A stretch of 64,000 bases of DNA from Sphingopyxis sp. CCNWLW2 (GTDB taxonomy: Bacteria; Pseudomonadota; Alphaproteobacteria; Sphingomonadales; Sphingomonadaceae). Positions 38,047-46,294 of this stretch are shown piece after piece. Location: positions 1,261,748 to 1,325,747 of the forward strand of contig NZ_JBAWKJ010000002.1 in NCBI RefSeq assembly GCF_037095755.1, read 5' to 3'. The position numbers were made by a program, and so were the translations under genes. The notes beneath the pieces are model-generated. The model saw only the letters and a list, made by a program, of their open reading frames with translations. It ran no database searches and had not been told where the DNA came from. Numbering within the stretch: position 1 is the first letter of the stretch; every line of letters starts with the position of its first letter.

Positions 38047-38838
38047 TCAGGCCCGGCGCGACAATCCGCCGTCGACCACGAGCAGATGGCCGTTGATATA
38101 GCGGGCTTCCTCGGACGCGAGGAACACCGCAGCATGCGCGACGTCCCAGACATTGCCCTGCGAACCTGTCGGACTGCGGCGGTCGCGCGCCGCGACATCG
38201 TCCGCCGAGGCGAGGCTGCGACCCATTTCGGTGTCGAGCAGACCGGGTAGGATCGCGTTGGCACGAACGCCCCGCGCGGCATATTCGAGCGCGACGGAGA
38301 CGGTGAGCTGGTCGAGTGCGGCCTTGGACGTATTGTAGATGGGGTAATTGATCCCGGTGTGACGGATCGAGGCGATACTCGATACGTTCACGATCGACCC
38401 TCGCGAGCGCAGCAGATGCTCCATCGCGATCCGCATCGTGGTCGCTGCGCCGATGCAATTGACCGCAAGGCCATGCGCCCAGTCGGTTGCGGAAAAGGAC
38501 GTGAACTCGCCGGTCATCGGCACGCCGACATTATTGTGGAGGATATCGATCGATCCGAGAGCGCCCGATACCTCGGCAATCGCGTGCGCCACCGACGCTT
38601 CGTCGAGGATATTCGCGGTAATCGCGAGCGCACCGTCGATACGATCGGCGGTACGCTGGGCATTTTCCCGCCGCGCGTCGACGATGGCGACGCGAGCGCC
38701 AGCTGCGGCATAGGCAAGCGCCGCCGCCTGCCCGACCCCGGTTCCAACCTCGCCGCCGCCGCCGCCGAAGACGATCGCGCGCTTGCCGGCAAGCCGATCG
38801 CTTTGTCGCAAACAGGGAAAATTTCCGGCGTCAGCCAT
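38047..38838 (-). CDS. Short-chain dehydrogenase/reductase
   Basis: A 263-residue SDR. The cofactor loop is unusual, VFGGGGGEVGTGVGQAAALA, a glycine-rich variant of TGxxxGIG. The NAG region is replaced by DILHNNVGVPMTG. The catalytic Ser is in IVNVSSIASIRHTG and the Tyr-x-x-x-Lys in YPIYNTSKAALDQL. The reaction is NAD(P)-dependent oxidation of a hydroxyl or reduction of a keto group. The start is the ATG at 38838, overlapping the previous gene's stop (ATGGCTGA). It follows another SDR and a hydrolase in one leftward operon. Confidence 0.87.
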   Translation of the reverse strand: MADAGNFPCLRQSDRLAGKRAIVFGGGGGEVGTGVGQAAALAYAAAGARVAIVDARRENAQRTADRIDGALAITANILDEASVAHAIAEVSGALGSIDILHNNVGVPMTGEFTSFSATDWAHGLAVNCIGAATTMRIAMEHLLRSRGSIVNVSSIASIRHTGINYPIYNTSKAALDQLTVSVALEYAARGVRANAILPGLLDTEMGRSLASADDVAARDRRSPTGSQGNVWDVAHAAVFLASEEARYINGHLLVVDGGLSRRA

Positions 38839-39592
38839 GCGCGCTGGCCGGCAGACCGGCAATCGTGAAACCGCCATCGACGCACAGCGTCTGCCCCGTC
38901 ATGTAGCCCGACTTTGTTCCGTCCAGGAGGAACAGGATGACACTGGCCACTTCCGGCGGCAGCCCGTAGCGCCGCATCGGCACAAGCGAGGTCCATTGCC
39001 CTCGAACCGCATCTCCGTGAACCCGTGTCGCCAGCGGGGTCTCGATCGGTCCGGGAGCGACCGCGTTGACCCGGATCGCATGGTCGGCCCATTCCGCCGC
39101 CAGCACGCGGGTCAATGCATCGAGACCACCTTTCGAGGCGCCATAGGCGGCGCGCCCTGCGTTGCCGCGAATTCCCGATACCGAGGTGATATTGACGATC
39201 GATCCGCCGGCGCCGGCGGCCATTTGCCGGGCCGCCTCGCGTGCCACAACGAAATTTCCGACAAGATTGACCTCCAGTAGCTGGCGAAACGCCGACGCAT
39301 CGGTGTCCATCGCCGAGAGATTGCGCCCCGTTCCGGCTGAATTGACGACGCCGCCGATCGGCCCGAGCGCCGCGATGCCGCGATCGATGACAGCCGCAAC
39401 TTCCAGCTCGTCCGTCACATCGAGTAGCTCGCAGTGAAGGTGCGGCTCGCCTCGCGCACGCAGCATGGCAAGGGCACCTCCATCACGGTCCGCCGCGACG
39501 ACCTTGTGGCCGCCCGCAAGGAGCGTCTCGACCGTCGCGAGACCAATTCCCGACGCGGCACCGGTGACCAACGTCGCCAATTCGAGCGTCAT
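38831..39592 (-). CDS. Short-chain dehydrogenase/reductase
   Basis: A 253-residue classical SDR. Cofactor motif TGAASGIG (9-16) and the acidic residue in VVAADRDGG (NAD-type preference). NSAGTG replaces NAG. The catalytic tetrad includes Ser in VNITSVSGIRG and Tyr/Lys in AAYGASKGGLD. It probably oxidises or reduces a hydroxyl of the pathway intermediate. Its start overlaps the stop of the alpha/beta hydrolase gene (ATGA). Both SDRs belong to the same catabolic operon, suggesting two successive redox steps. Confidence 0.92.
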   Translation of the reverse strand: MTLELATLVTGAASGIGLATVETLLAGGHKVVAADRDGGALAMLRARGEPHLHCELLDVTDELEVAAVIDRGIAALGPIGGVVNSAGTGRNLSAMDTDASAFRQLLEVNLVGNFVVAREAARQMAAGAGGSIVNITSVSGIRGNAGRAAYGASKGGLDALTRVLAAEWADHAIRVNAVAPGPIETPLATRVHGDAVRGQWTSLVPMRRYGLPPEVASVILFLLDGTKSGYMTGQTLCVDGGFTIAGLPASAHG

Positions 39593-40473
39593 CGGCCGTC
39601 GCTCTCATTCAGGAAATCGCGGATGACATCGCTGAAAACTTCGGGCGCCTCGAGGAAAGGGAAATGCGCGCCTCCCTCGGCCTCCGAAAATTCACGATAG
39701 CACGCGCCCGCGATCCGGCTCTGGATGAAACGCTGCGAGCGGGGCGGAACATGACTGACCGTGCCTCCCGTCACCAGCGTCGGCCGATCAATGCGCGCCA
39801 GGGTATCGCGCCAGTCGTTGGTGCTGTGGCTGAGGAGAAGTCCGGCGGCGACCGAGCTCGGCGTCCTGCCATTCTCCGCCAGGATCCAGTCAAAGAGTTC
39901 GGGCGAAATGCCCGGCGTCACCATGCTGCGCACGAAGCCTGCGCGGCTCTCCTCGCCTGCCGGCGAGCGCAAGGCGGCGCACAGGTCGCCGAGACTGCCG
40001 GGGGTGAACAAAGCACCGCAATCGGCCACTTCGTCCTCGTCCATGTCCGGCATGGCGAGAAGCATCGACGGCTGATCGACGAAAATGAACTTGTCGACCA
40101 GCGCGGTGCCGAAGAGATCGACATAGGCCCATAGGACCGACGCACCCATGGACCAGCCGAGAAGGCTGAAGCGCGCTAGGCCGAGCTGGCCGACAAGTTC
40201 TTCGATATCCTTCGCAAGGCGCGCCATGCGGAGCCCCTTCCCCGGATCCGGTGACAGGCCGTGCCCGCGAACATCGGGCACGATCACGGTGAAGGCATCC
40301 GAGAGGCTATCCAGCTGATGCTGGAACATCGCTCCCGATTGCGACCAGCCATGAACCATGACGAGCGCCGGCCCCGTCCCTTTCGTCCGATAGGCAATCC
40401 TTGCCCCATCCGACAGGGTGATCCAGCCTGCTGGTTCGGATGGCAGGGGCGGCCCCTGGCGAGCGCTCGTCAT
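39589..40473 (-). CDS. Alpha/beta hydrolase
   Basis: A 294-residue alpha/beta-hydrolase. HGWSQSG forms the oxyanion region, the nucleophile elbow is LLGWSMGASV with Ser near 117, and the C-terminal His is in EGGAHFPFLEAPE. No signal peptide, so cytoplasmic. It could cleave an ester or a carbon-carbon bond of a meta-cleavage-like product, the usual roles in such loci. It is the first gene of the three-gene SDR operon, 25 bases downstream of the TonB receptor gene on the same strand, which supports uptake and breakdown of one substrate. Confidence 0.88.
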   Translation of the reverse strand: MTSARQGPPLPSEPAGWITLSDGARIAYRTKGTGPALVMVHGWSQSGAMFQHQLDSLSDAFTVIVPDVRGHGLSPDPGKGLRMARLAKDIEELVGQLGLARFSLLGWSMGASVLWAYVDLFGTALVDKFIFVDQPSMLLAMPDMDEDEVADCGALFTPGSLGDLCAALRSPAGEESRAGFVRSMVTPGISPELFDWILAENGRTPSSVAAGLLLSHSTNDWRDTLARIDRPTLVTGGTVSHVPPRSQRFIQSRIAGACYREFSEAEGGAHFPFLEAPEVFSDVIRDFLNESDGR

Positions 40474-40497
40474 ATCTGTTCCCTCCCGGCGCGCGGC

Positions 40498-42813
40498 TTA
40501 GAAATTCACGGTGATTTCGGCACCGAATTCGCGCGGACGGCCATAATAGGCTTCGTACATCGAGAAGGTACTCGCGATATCGAGCCCCGAGACGATGTAC
40601 TTCTTGTCGAACAGGTTGGTCGCGAACACGGCAAAGGTGACCTTCTCATTCGGGAGCGTGTAGGCGATCCGGCCGTTCACTACCGCATACCCCGGCTGCG
40701 CGATCGCCTCGACATTGTTCGGATCCTTGTAGGTTTTCGAACGGTAGGACACGTCGGCGCGGAGGTAGAGATCGCCTCCGCCGATGTCGGCATGCTGCTC
40801 GATCGATCCGTTGAGCGAGATCTTCGCCGTCTCGGGAAGCTTCGCGCTGAGCGGGAAGGATACGCCGGGATCGAGTTGGCGATATTCGCCATCGAGGTAG
40901 CTGAGCCCTCCCGCAACGCGCGTCCCGCTATCCAGCCGGATCGTGAGTTCGGCCTCGATACCGCGGATGCGTGCCGACCCGGCATTCTGGACGACCGGCT
41001 GCGGCGCCCCGCTGCTGTCCGCCTGGACGGATGTCAGCTGGAGGTTCGAATAATCACTCTGGAAAGCGTCGATATTGAAAGTGGCCCGGCGGTCGAAGAG
41101 GTTGGTCTTGAGTCCGATTTCATAGGCCTTGAGGCGCTCGGGCAGATAACGCTTCAGCGACTGCTGACTAAACAGGCGCGGCGTCCAGCCGCCGGTCTTG
41201 AAGCCGTCCGAATAGGAGGCATAGACCATGACGTCGTCGCTGATGTCGTAAGCCAGCGAAGCCATCGGCGTGAAGACATTGTCGGTGGATTTGCACTCGA
41301 TGAAGACGCCCGTCACATCGACGCCCGGACAGGTATATTCGCGCGGCTGTTCGAGGAAGAACCAGCGATTGCGGAAGTTCCGCTTTTCCTTGCTGTACCG
41401 TCCGCCGACCGTGAGATGCAGCTCGGGCGTGATGTCGAACGTTCCCTGACCGAAGATCGCATAGCTGTCGCCCTTCAACCGCCCGAGCGAACGGGCGTTG
41501 AAGTCGATCGGGATCGAGGTGTTGATCAGGCCGTCCCAGAGCTTAGCGATGATCCGGTTCTCGAGATCCTGATGCATGTAATAGAGACCCGCGGTCCATT
41601 TGAACCGGTCGCCGAACGAGGAGCCGTTGAACTGGATTTCCTGAGAGAATTGACCGTTGTCGTCATAGCTCGTGGTCTCGACCAGCGCGTAGGGCGAACT
41701 GTCGCCGTCGCGCCCGGCAAAGCCCTTGACGCCGCGATAGGCGGTGATGGACTTGATCGAGATATCGGGCGTCACTTCGAAGGTCGCGACCCCGGCGACG
41801 CCCCAGACGTCATAATGGTCGGCATTTGGCCCGGTTGCGCCGACGGCACCCGGCGCCGTGGCCCAGCGCCCGTCGAACTGCGAGTTCGCCGGCAGGCCAA
41901 GTTGCGCATTGATCGTCGGATAATATTCGGCGTTGAGCGCATCGACCAGCGGGCTCGCGCCCGCCGCATAACCGATGTTGCCGCCATAACCCATATGCTG
42001 GCGGATGCGGGTATAGTCCGCCGAGAGCGTGATATCGACGCCGCCCGATGGCGCCCAGCGCAGCACGCCGCGCACGGCGTCCTGGTTGATATTGCCCTGC
42101 CCCTCGCCGTCCTGGTCGAGATAGCGTTTCTGAAGATCGTCGGTATTGCGGCTCGAAGCCGAGATGCGCAACGCAAGCGTATTCCCCAAGGGAATATTGG
42201 CGCTTCCCGCGATATCGAGGCGCTTGTACGAGCCGCCCGTGATCGAGAGCTTGCCCGAGAAATCCTCGAAATCGGGCTTGACCGTCGTGATGCGGATCGC
42301 GCCGCCGATCGTGTTCTTGCCGTAAAGCGTTCCCTGGGGTCCGCGAAGAACTTCGACCGACTGGGTGTCACCGAGCGAATTGAGGGCTCCGCTCGAGCTC
42401 GCGACATAAACATCGTCGACATAGAGCCCGACGCCGGGTTCGTTCGGCATCAGAAAGTCGTTCTGTCCGACGCCGCGAATGAATATCTGCGCCGTCGTTC
42501 CGCCGCCATCGGGCCGGCCGTTATTGATTTCGACGCCCGGAACAAATTTCGAGAAGTCCTTGAGGTCGCCCGCGCCCTGTGCCGCGAGCGTATCGCCGCT
42601 CACCGCCGTGATCGAGATGGGAACATCCTGCAGATTTTCGGCGCGGCGCCGCGCGGTGACCACGATTTCTCCGTCGGCGGAACTCGCCTCCATGGTCCCG
42701 TCCCGCACTTCCTCGGCCGGCGCATTTCCGGCCTCCTGCGCTTGCGCGATGGTACTCGCTGCAATCAGCCCTGCGCCGCATACGCCCACGGCGAGAATCG
42801 CCTTGATCGACAT
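40498..42813 (-). CDS. TonB-dependent receptor of the catabolic locus
   Basis: A 771-residue outer-membrane receptor. The signal peptide is MSIKAILAVGVCGAGLIAAS. The TonB-box region is EIVVTARRRAENLQDVPISI, typical of sphingomonad receptors, and the plug contains IFIRGVGQNDFLMPNEPGVG and VEVLRGPQGTLYGKNTIGGA. The barrel ends GRPREFGAEITVNF. The ATG at 42813 has a GGAGGG ribosome site. It lies at the head of the alpha/beta hydrolase/SDR operon, so it probably imports the substrate, likely an aromatic or other large organic compound. Confidence 0.93.
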   Translation of the reverse strand: MSIKAILAVGVCGAGLIAASTIAQAQEAGNAPAEEVRDGTMEASSADGEIVVTARRRAENLQDVPISITAVSGDTLAAQGAGDLKDFSKFVPGVEINNGRPDGGGTTAQIFIRGVGQNDFLMPNEPGVGLYVDDVYVASSSGALNSLGDTQSVEVLRGPQGTLYGKNTIGGAIRITTVKPDFEDFSGKLSITGGSYKRLDIAGSANIPLGNTLALRISASSRNTDDLQKRYLDQDGEGQGNINQDAVRGVLRWAPSGGVDITLSADYTRIRQHMGYGGNIGYAAGASPLVDALNAEYYPTINAQLGLPANSQFDGRWATAPGAVGATGPNADHYDVWGVAGVATFEVTPDISIKSITAYRGVKGFAGRDGDSSPYALVETTSYDDNGQFSQEIQFNGSSFGDRFKWTAGLYYMHQDLENRIIAKLWDGLINTSIPIDFNARSLGRLKGDSYAIFGQGTFDITPELHLTVGGRYSKEKRNFRNRWFFLEQPREYTCPGVDVTGVFIECKSTDNVFTPMASLAYDISDDVMVYASYSDGFKTGGWTPRLFSQQSLKRYLPERLKAYEIGLKTNLFDRRATFNIDAFQSDYSNLQLTSVQADSSGAPQPVVQNAGSARIRGIEAELTIRLDSGTRVAGGLSYLDGEYRQLDPGVSFPLSAKLPETAKISLNGSIEQHADIGGGDLYLRADVSYRSKTYKDPNNVEAIAQPGYAVVNGRIAYTLPNEKVTFAVFATNLFDKKYIVSGLDIASTFSMYEAYYGRPREFGAEITVNF

Positions 42814-43078
42814 AATCCCTCTCCCTCCAATCGGCACTTCTGCGCCGTTACGTCATATCTAGAAAGCGGATCTCCCGATGCGGAGGGAGCAAAGGCGATT
42901 GCACCGAAAATGGTTCAAATAATGAAATAGCAATATCAAATTTTGATCGGGGCCGAGCGGCGCAGGGCGCTCGGGCCTCTGATTCTCGTGAGATGGCTCA
43001 ACGGCGGCGCTGATCCTCGTCATTCTGTTCAAGATTCCATATGTCGGCCGCGTCTTTCGGGCGCTCTTCTCCTTCGCG

Positions 43079-43570
43079 TTGCTCGCCTTCGGCATCTTCC
43101 TCGTGCTCCAGCAGGCGCCCTTCGATCCCAATCTGTCGCGCATCACCGCGAGCCTCGGTCTCGACAAACAGGAGGTGGTCGGCGACGAAGTCCGCATCCC
43201 GATGGGACGAGACGGGCATTTCTGGGCGAAGGTTAAGCTCAACGGCACCGAGACGCGCATGCTCGTCGACAGCGGCGCGACAGTCACCGCCTTGTCCGAG
43301 GCCACCGCCGACGCCGCGGGCGTCAAGGCCGACGCGACGCTTGTGCCCTTGCTCATGAAGACGGCGAACGGCACTGTCCGCGCCGATGCCGGGACGGTCG
43401 AGCGGCTGACGATCGGCGGTATCGCCGCGCGAAAGCTGAAGGTCGTGATCTCGCCCGGCCTCGGCGACACCGACGTGCTCGGCATGAACTTCCTGTCCGA
43501 GCTCGAATCTTGGCGGGTCGAAGGCCGCACGTTGATCCTCACGCCCGAGGGCGAGACGAAAGCGGTTTGA
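43079..43570 (+). CDS. Retropepsin-like membrane-bound aspartic protease; start uncertain
   Basis: A retropepsin-like protease. The catalytic motif is RMLVDSGATVTALS, the flap-like segment is VPLLMKTANGTVRAD, and the domain ends GMNFLSELESWRVEGRTLIL, as in the TIGR02281/clan AA proteins. The frame is open from 42992 and the upstream part encodes hydrophobic segments (LILVILFKIPYVGRV, LFSFALLAFGIFLVLQQ), so an N-terminal membrane anchor is likely. No ATG or GTG occurs in this frame; the first standard start is TTG at 43079, which cuts the anchor. A TGA at 42989 lies just upstream. Either a rare start codon is used or an indel has removed the start. Confidence 0.75.
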   Translation: MLAFGIFLVLQQAPFDPNLSRITASLGLDKQEVVGDEVRIPMGRDGHFWAKVKLNGTETRMLVDSGATVTALSEATADAAGVKADATLVPLLMKTANGTVRADAGTVERLTIGGIAARKLKVVISPGLGDTDVLGMNFLSELESWRVEGRTLILTPEGETKAV

Positions 43571-43709
43571 CGCCAAGCGGATCGAAAGGGGGCATTCGCG
43601 CGCCGCGGCGACATGTCGCGGGATCGGTGCGGGGATCGGCGCGGCGCGCGATTGGCATAGCACATGGCACCGGCAGACCAGACGATCTCCGCATGACCCG
43701 TGCGGCCGA

Positions 43710-43734
43710 GGAACCCCGGCAAACCGCAAAAGTT
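43710..43734 (+). promoter_or_regulatory. EcfG-like promoter before CsbD gene
   Basis: GGAAC followed by 16 bases and AGTT resembles the alphaproteobacterial general-stress sigma EcfG promoter (GGAAC-N16/17-CGTT). It lies about 90 bases upstream of the CsbD-like gene, whose family is typically stress-induced. Confidence 0.5.
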
Positions 43735-43823
43735 GCGCGCCGAACTGAAGATAAACCGTGAGGGATAAAGGCAACTTCAGTGCTGCCCAGCCGTTAATCC
43801 GAAACACTTCAATGGAGGTTCCA

Positions 43824-44000
43824 ATGAGCGTTAAAGGTCAGATCAAGGAAGCTGCCGGCTATGTGAAGGAAGAAGCCTTCGAGAACGGCGACAGCCCCGA
43901 ATCCAAGCGCAAGGCGCAGGAAGGCCGCGACCTTCGCAACGAAGGGCGCATCGAGGATGGCAAGCCGCCGAAGTCGGGTACGCCCGGCACCGAAAAGTAA
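43824..44000 (+). CDS. CsbD-like stress protein
   Basis: A 58-residue hydrophilic protein related to CsbD/YjbJ-type proteins: MSVKGQIKEAAGYVKEEAFE and a charged tail with many Glu, Lys and Gly. The ATG at 43824 has a good GGAGG site nine bases upstream. Such proteins are strongly induced by general stress in alphaproteobacteria; their molecular function is unknown. The upstream EcfG-like promoter and the strong downstream terminator support a monocistronic stress transcript. Confidence 0.78.
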   Translation: MSVKGQIKEAAGYVKEEAFENGDSPESKRKAQEGRDLRNEGRIEDGKPPKSGTPGTEK

Positions 44001-44026
44001 TCACCCCTACCTCATCCTGGCAACTC

Positions 44027-44051
44027 GGGTCCGCTTCGGCGGACCCTTTTT
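44027..44051 (+). terminator. Intrinsic terminator after CsbD gene
   Basis: GGGTCCGC-TTCG-GCGGACCC with a stable UUCG tetraloop is followed directly by TTTTT. It is a strong rho-independent terminator for the CsbD gene and may also serve the convergent DUF1810 operon. Confidence 0.88.
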
Positions 44052-44497
44052 CATTCCGGCGCGGTCGCTTCCCTCGCTGCGCCGAGTCGCTTTAATGTCC
44101 GTTCGTCGCGCACGGCGCCGAACCAGCGCGTCAGCGCGGCGGTGAACAGCGGCCGCTCGCCGACCGCCTCGAACAGGGTCAGAGACGAACGCAGCTTCAT
44201 CGCATCGACTTCGCCGAACACGGCCACCGGATCGCTCGCCGTCAGATCCTGCAGGGCCTCGACGCATTCGAGATAGCGAGCGCCGAGGGCGGGGTGCGCG
44301 AGGTAGGCGCGTGCTTCGTCGAGACCGGCAATGGCGTAGCGCTGGGCCATCGCGCTGCGTCCGAGCCCGGTGAGCTGCGGGAATATATACCACATCCAAT
44401 GCGAGCGCTTGGCGCCGCGCCGAATTTCGTCGAGCGCGCGCGGCCAGACCTGCGCCTGCGCATCAACGAAACGGCCGGGGTCAAAATCGTCCGTCAT
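44051..44497 (-). CDS. DUF1810 family protein
   Basis: A 148-residue DUF1810 protein. Typical features: FVDAQAQVWPRALDEIRRGA, the central KRSHWMWYIFPQLTGLG (the family hallmark), SAMAQRYAIAGLDEARAYL and KLRSSLTLFEAV. The fold is related to calpastatin-like all-alpha proteins of unknown function. The ATG at 44497 overlaps the stop of the SRAP gene (ATGA), so the two are co-expressed and this protein may be part of the DNA-damage response. Confidence 0.88.
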   Translation of the reverse strand: MTDDFDPGRFVDAQAQVWPRALDEIRRGAKRSHWMWYIFPQLTGLGRSAMAQRYAIAGLDEARAYLAHPALGARYLECVEALQDLTASDPVAVFGEVDAMKLRSSLTLFEAVGERPLFTAALTRWFGAVRDERTLKRLGAAREATAPE

Positions 44498-45111
44498 AGT
44501 GCCAGCGCGCCCTGTGCCGGGCGTTTGCCGAAGACCTGCGTCGGCTTGAGGCTTCCCTCGGGTAGCCATTTGAGGACATCGGCGGCGGGAACGCGCGGGT
44601 CGAGCCAGGCCGCCCATTGATCGCGGGCGAGCGGAATGATCTGGCGATGATGATAGGGCGCGATGTCGGGACCGGCGTCCATCGTGAGCAGGGTAAAGGC
44701 TTCACCGTCCTCATATTCGCGCCAGATGCCGGCCATGCAGAACCAGCGATGATCCTTCATCGTGAAGAGCCACTTATCGAGACGCTTCTGGGCCTTGTCG
44801 GCGGGATCGGTGAATTCATAGAAGCCGTCGCACAGGACCAGACAGCGATGCGACGAGAAATCGCGCCCTTCCGAACGAAAGTTATAGACCGGTTTTCCCT
44901 TTGGCCCGGGCCAACTCCACCGCCGGTTGACGAGCTCGCCGCGCAATACCCCCTCGCTGCTCCGCACGATCGGTGCCATATCCGTGATGCGAACATCCTC
45001 GCGCGCCGGGACGTTCGGCGCGCCCTCGGGCATGTCGATCTTGATTTTCAGATCATCGAAATCTTCGGCAATCGAGGCGATGTCGACTTCCAGCCGGTAA
45101 TCATTGCACAT
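44494..45111 (-). CDS. SRAP (YedK/HMCES-type) abasic-site protein
   Basis: A 205-residue SRAP-domain protein. Cys2 (MCNDYRLE) is exposed after Met removal and forms a thiazolidine link with the abasic site in single-stranded DNA. The conserved Glu lies in LCDGFYEFTD and the His in PYHHRQIIPL; the body carries NFRSEGRDFSSHRCLVL. HMCES/YedK proteins shield abasic sites at replication forks. A GTTC-N7-GTTC LexA box lies 36 bases upstream (45147-45161), which suggests SOS control. The operon continues with DUF1810. Confidence 0.93.
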   Translation of the reverse strand: MCNDYRLEVDIASIAEDFDDLKIKIDMPEGAPNVPAREDVRITDMAPIVRSSEGVLRGELVNRRWSWPGPKGKPVYNFRSEGRDFSSHRCLVLCDGFYEFTDPADKAQKRLDKWLFTMKDHRWFCMAGIWREYEDGEAFTLLTMDAGPDIAPYHHRQIIPLARDQWAAWLDPRVPAADVLKWLPEGSLKPTQVFGKRPAQGALAL

Positions 45112-45146
45112 TCGCTTGGCGCCCCTCGCTCTTGCGACTCATCTTT

Positions 45147-45161
45147 GTTCCCATTATGTTC
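45147..45161. promoter_or_regulatory. LexA box (GTTC-N7-GTTC)
   Basis: GTTCCCATTATGTTC is an exact match to the alphaproteobacterial LexA operator GTTC-N7-GTTC. It lies in the divergent spacer between the SRAP gene (start 45111, leftward) and the SRAP-paralogue/AlkB genes (start 45167, rightward), so one operator can serve both. Near the right-hand gene it ends only five bases before the start codon, so LexA would also block ribosome access to a leaderless-like transcript start. Confidence 0.8.
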
Positions 45162-45166
45162 CATCC

Positions 45167-45679
45167 ATGTCCATCGCGCCAACGCCTTTTGATCCCGATG
45201 CCCCCGACGGCGGCGTGACAGCGCTTGTGCGCCGCAATCCGGACAATATGGCCGAAGTCGAAATGGTCAAAGCGGTCTGGGGTTCCGATCCGCGCTTCTC
45301 GGACGGGGTCAATTACCGCTTCGTGCGCACCGAAGGCCGCGCCTTCCCGAACCGCCGCTGCCTGATTCCGGCATCGGAGTTCCGCATGGGCACCGGCGAT
45401 CATAGATACCGGGTGACGCTCGACAGCGGCAATTTCTTCTATCTCGCCGCCGTCTGGGATCCGCCGCTCGCCGACTGGCCGCTCTCGTACCGCATCCTCA
45501 CGATCCCGGCGGGCGCCGATGTGATACCCTATCAGTCGCGCCACGGGGTCATCGTCGAGCGCCGCAATGTGATGCACTGGCTCGACGGCACGCTGCCGAA
45601 CGACGAGCTGTTCGCAGAGCCGCCGCGGCACAGCTTGTTTGTCGAACCGCTGCGGGCGCAAGCCTCGCTCGCGCTGTGA
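45167..45679 (+). CDS. SRAP paralogue lacking the N-terminal catalytic Cys
   Basis: A 170-residue protein homologous to the C-terminal two thirds of SRAP: it retains VNYRFVRTEGRAFPNRRCLI, the conserved Glu in PASEFRMG, and the His in PYQSRHGVIVERR, and ends ASLAL like the canonical copy. It lacks the first 45 residues, so the Cys2 needed for DNA cross-linking is absent. The start ATG at 45167 has no ribosome site, since a LexA box precedes it. Its stop overlaps the GTG start of the AlkB gene. It may be a regulatory, DNA-binding or chaperone partner of canonical SRAP, or a decaying copy. Confidence 0.78.
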   Translation: MSIAPTPFDPDAPDGGVTALVRRNPDNMAEVEMVKAVWGSDPRFSDGVNYRFVRTEGRAFPNRRCLIPASEFRMGTGDHRYRVTLDSGNFFYLAAVWDPPLADWPLSYRILTIPAGADVIPYQSRHGVIVERRNVMHWLDGTLPNDELFAEPPRHSLFVEPLRAQASLAL

Positions 45680-46257
45680 CGCGCAGCGCCGCTGCGCGGG
45701 CGCCGCAGCCAGACCTCTTCGGTCCGGCCCTGCTTCCCGGCCTCGCCTATCGCGACGATGTCATCACCCCCGCCGAAGAGACCCAGCTGATCGCACGCAT
45801 CGAGGCGGCAGAGCTGACGCCCTTCCAGTTCCAGCAGTGGGAAGGAAAAAGACTGACGCGATCGTTCGGCTGGACTTATGATTTCCAGACCGGCCGCTTC
45901 GCCCCCGGCGAAGCTATACCCGAATGGCTCGACACCATTCGCGACCGCGCCGCCCGATTTGCAGGGATCGATCCGGCCGCGCTCGAGCAGGCTCTCGTCA
46001 TTCACTATGGGATCGGCGCAGGGATCGGCTGGCACAAGGACCGGCCGGTGTTCGAACATGTCGTCGGCGTCTCGCTCGGCGCACCTGCGACGATGCGCTT
46101 CCGCCGGCGATGCGAGAGCAAGTTCGAGCGTGCCACCGCCGAACTCCTTCCTCGCTCGATCTATCATATGCAGGGCGAGGTCCGCGACGATTGGGAATAT
46201 AGCATCGCCGCGATGGACGTCCCACGCTGGTCGATAACCTTTCGCAGCCTGCGCTGA
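45676..46257 (+). CDS. AlkB-like 2-oxoglutarate/Fe(II) dioxygenase
   Basis: A 193-residue AlkB-family enzyme, which reverses DNA alkylation by oxidative demethylation. The iron site is HKD in GWHKDRP and the distal His in RSIYHMQGEVRDDWEYSI. The 2-oxoglutarate Arg is in WSITFRSLR. The GTG start at 45676 overlaps the stop of the SRAP paralogue gene (GTGA), so both are co-translated. Placement downstream of a LexA box suggests SOS induction together with abasic-site protection. Confidence 0.9.
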   Translation: MTRSAAARAPQPDLFGPALLPGLAYRDDVITPAEETQLIARIEAAELTPFQFQQWEGKRLTRSFGWTYDFQTGRFAPGEAIPEWLDTIRDRAARFAGIDPAALEQALVIHYGIGAGIGWHKDRPVFEHVVGVSLGAPATMRFRRRCESKFERATAELLPRSIYHMQGEVRDDWEYSIAAMDVPRWSITFRSLR

Positions 46258-46294
46258 GGATGGCCAGGCCGCATCGAGACGCGACCCCAAGCCA

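Noticed and set aside
40261..42930. An 889-codon open frame antisense to the TonB receptor at 40498
   Set aside because: The opposite strand encodes a complete TonB receptor with signal peptide and barrel end; the antisense frame shows Arg-rich composition without any domain and is a by-product of GC-rich codon use.
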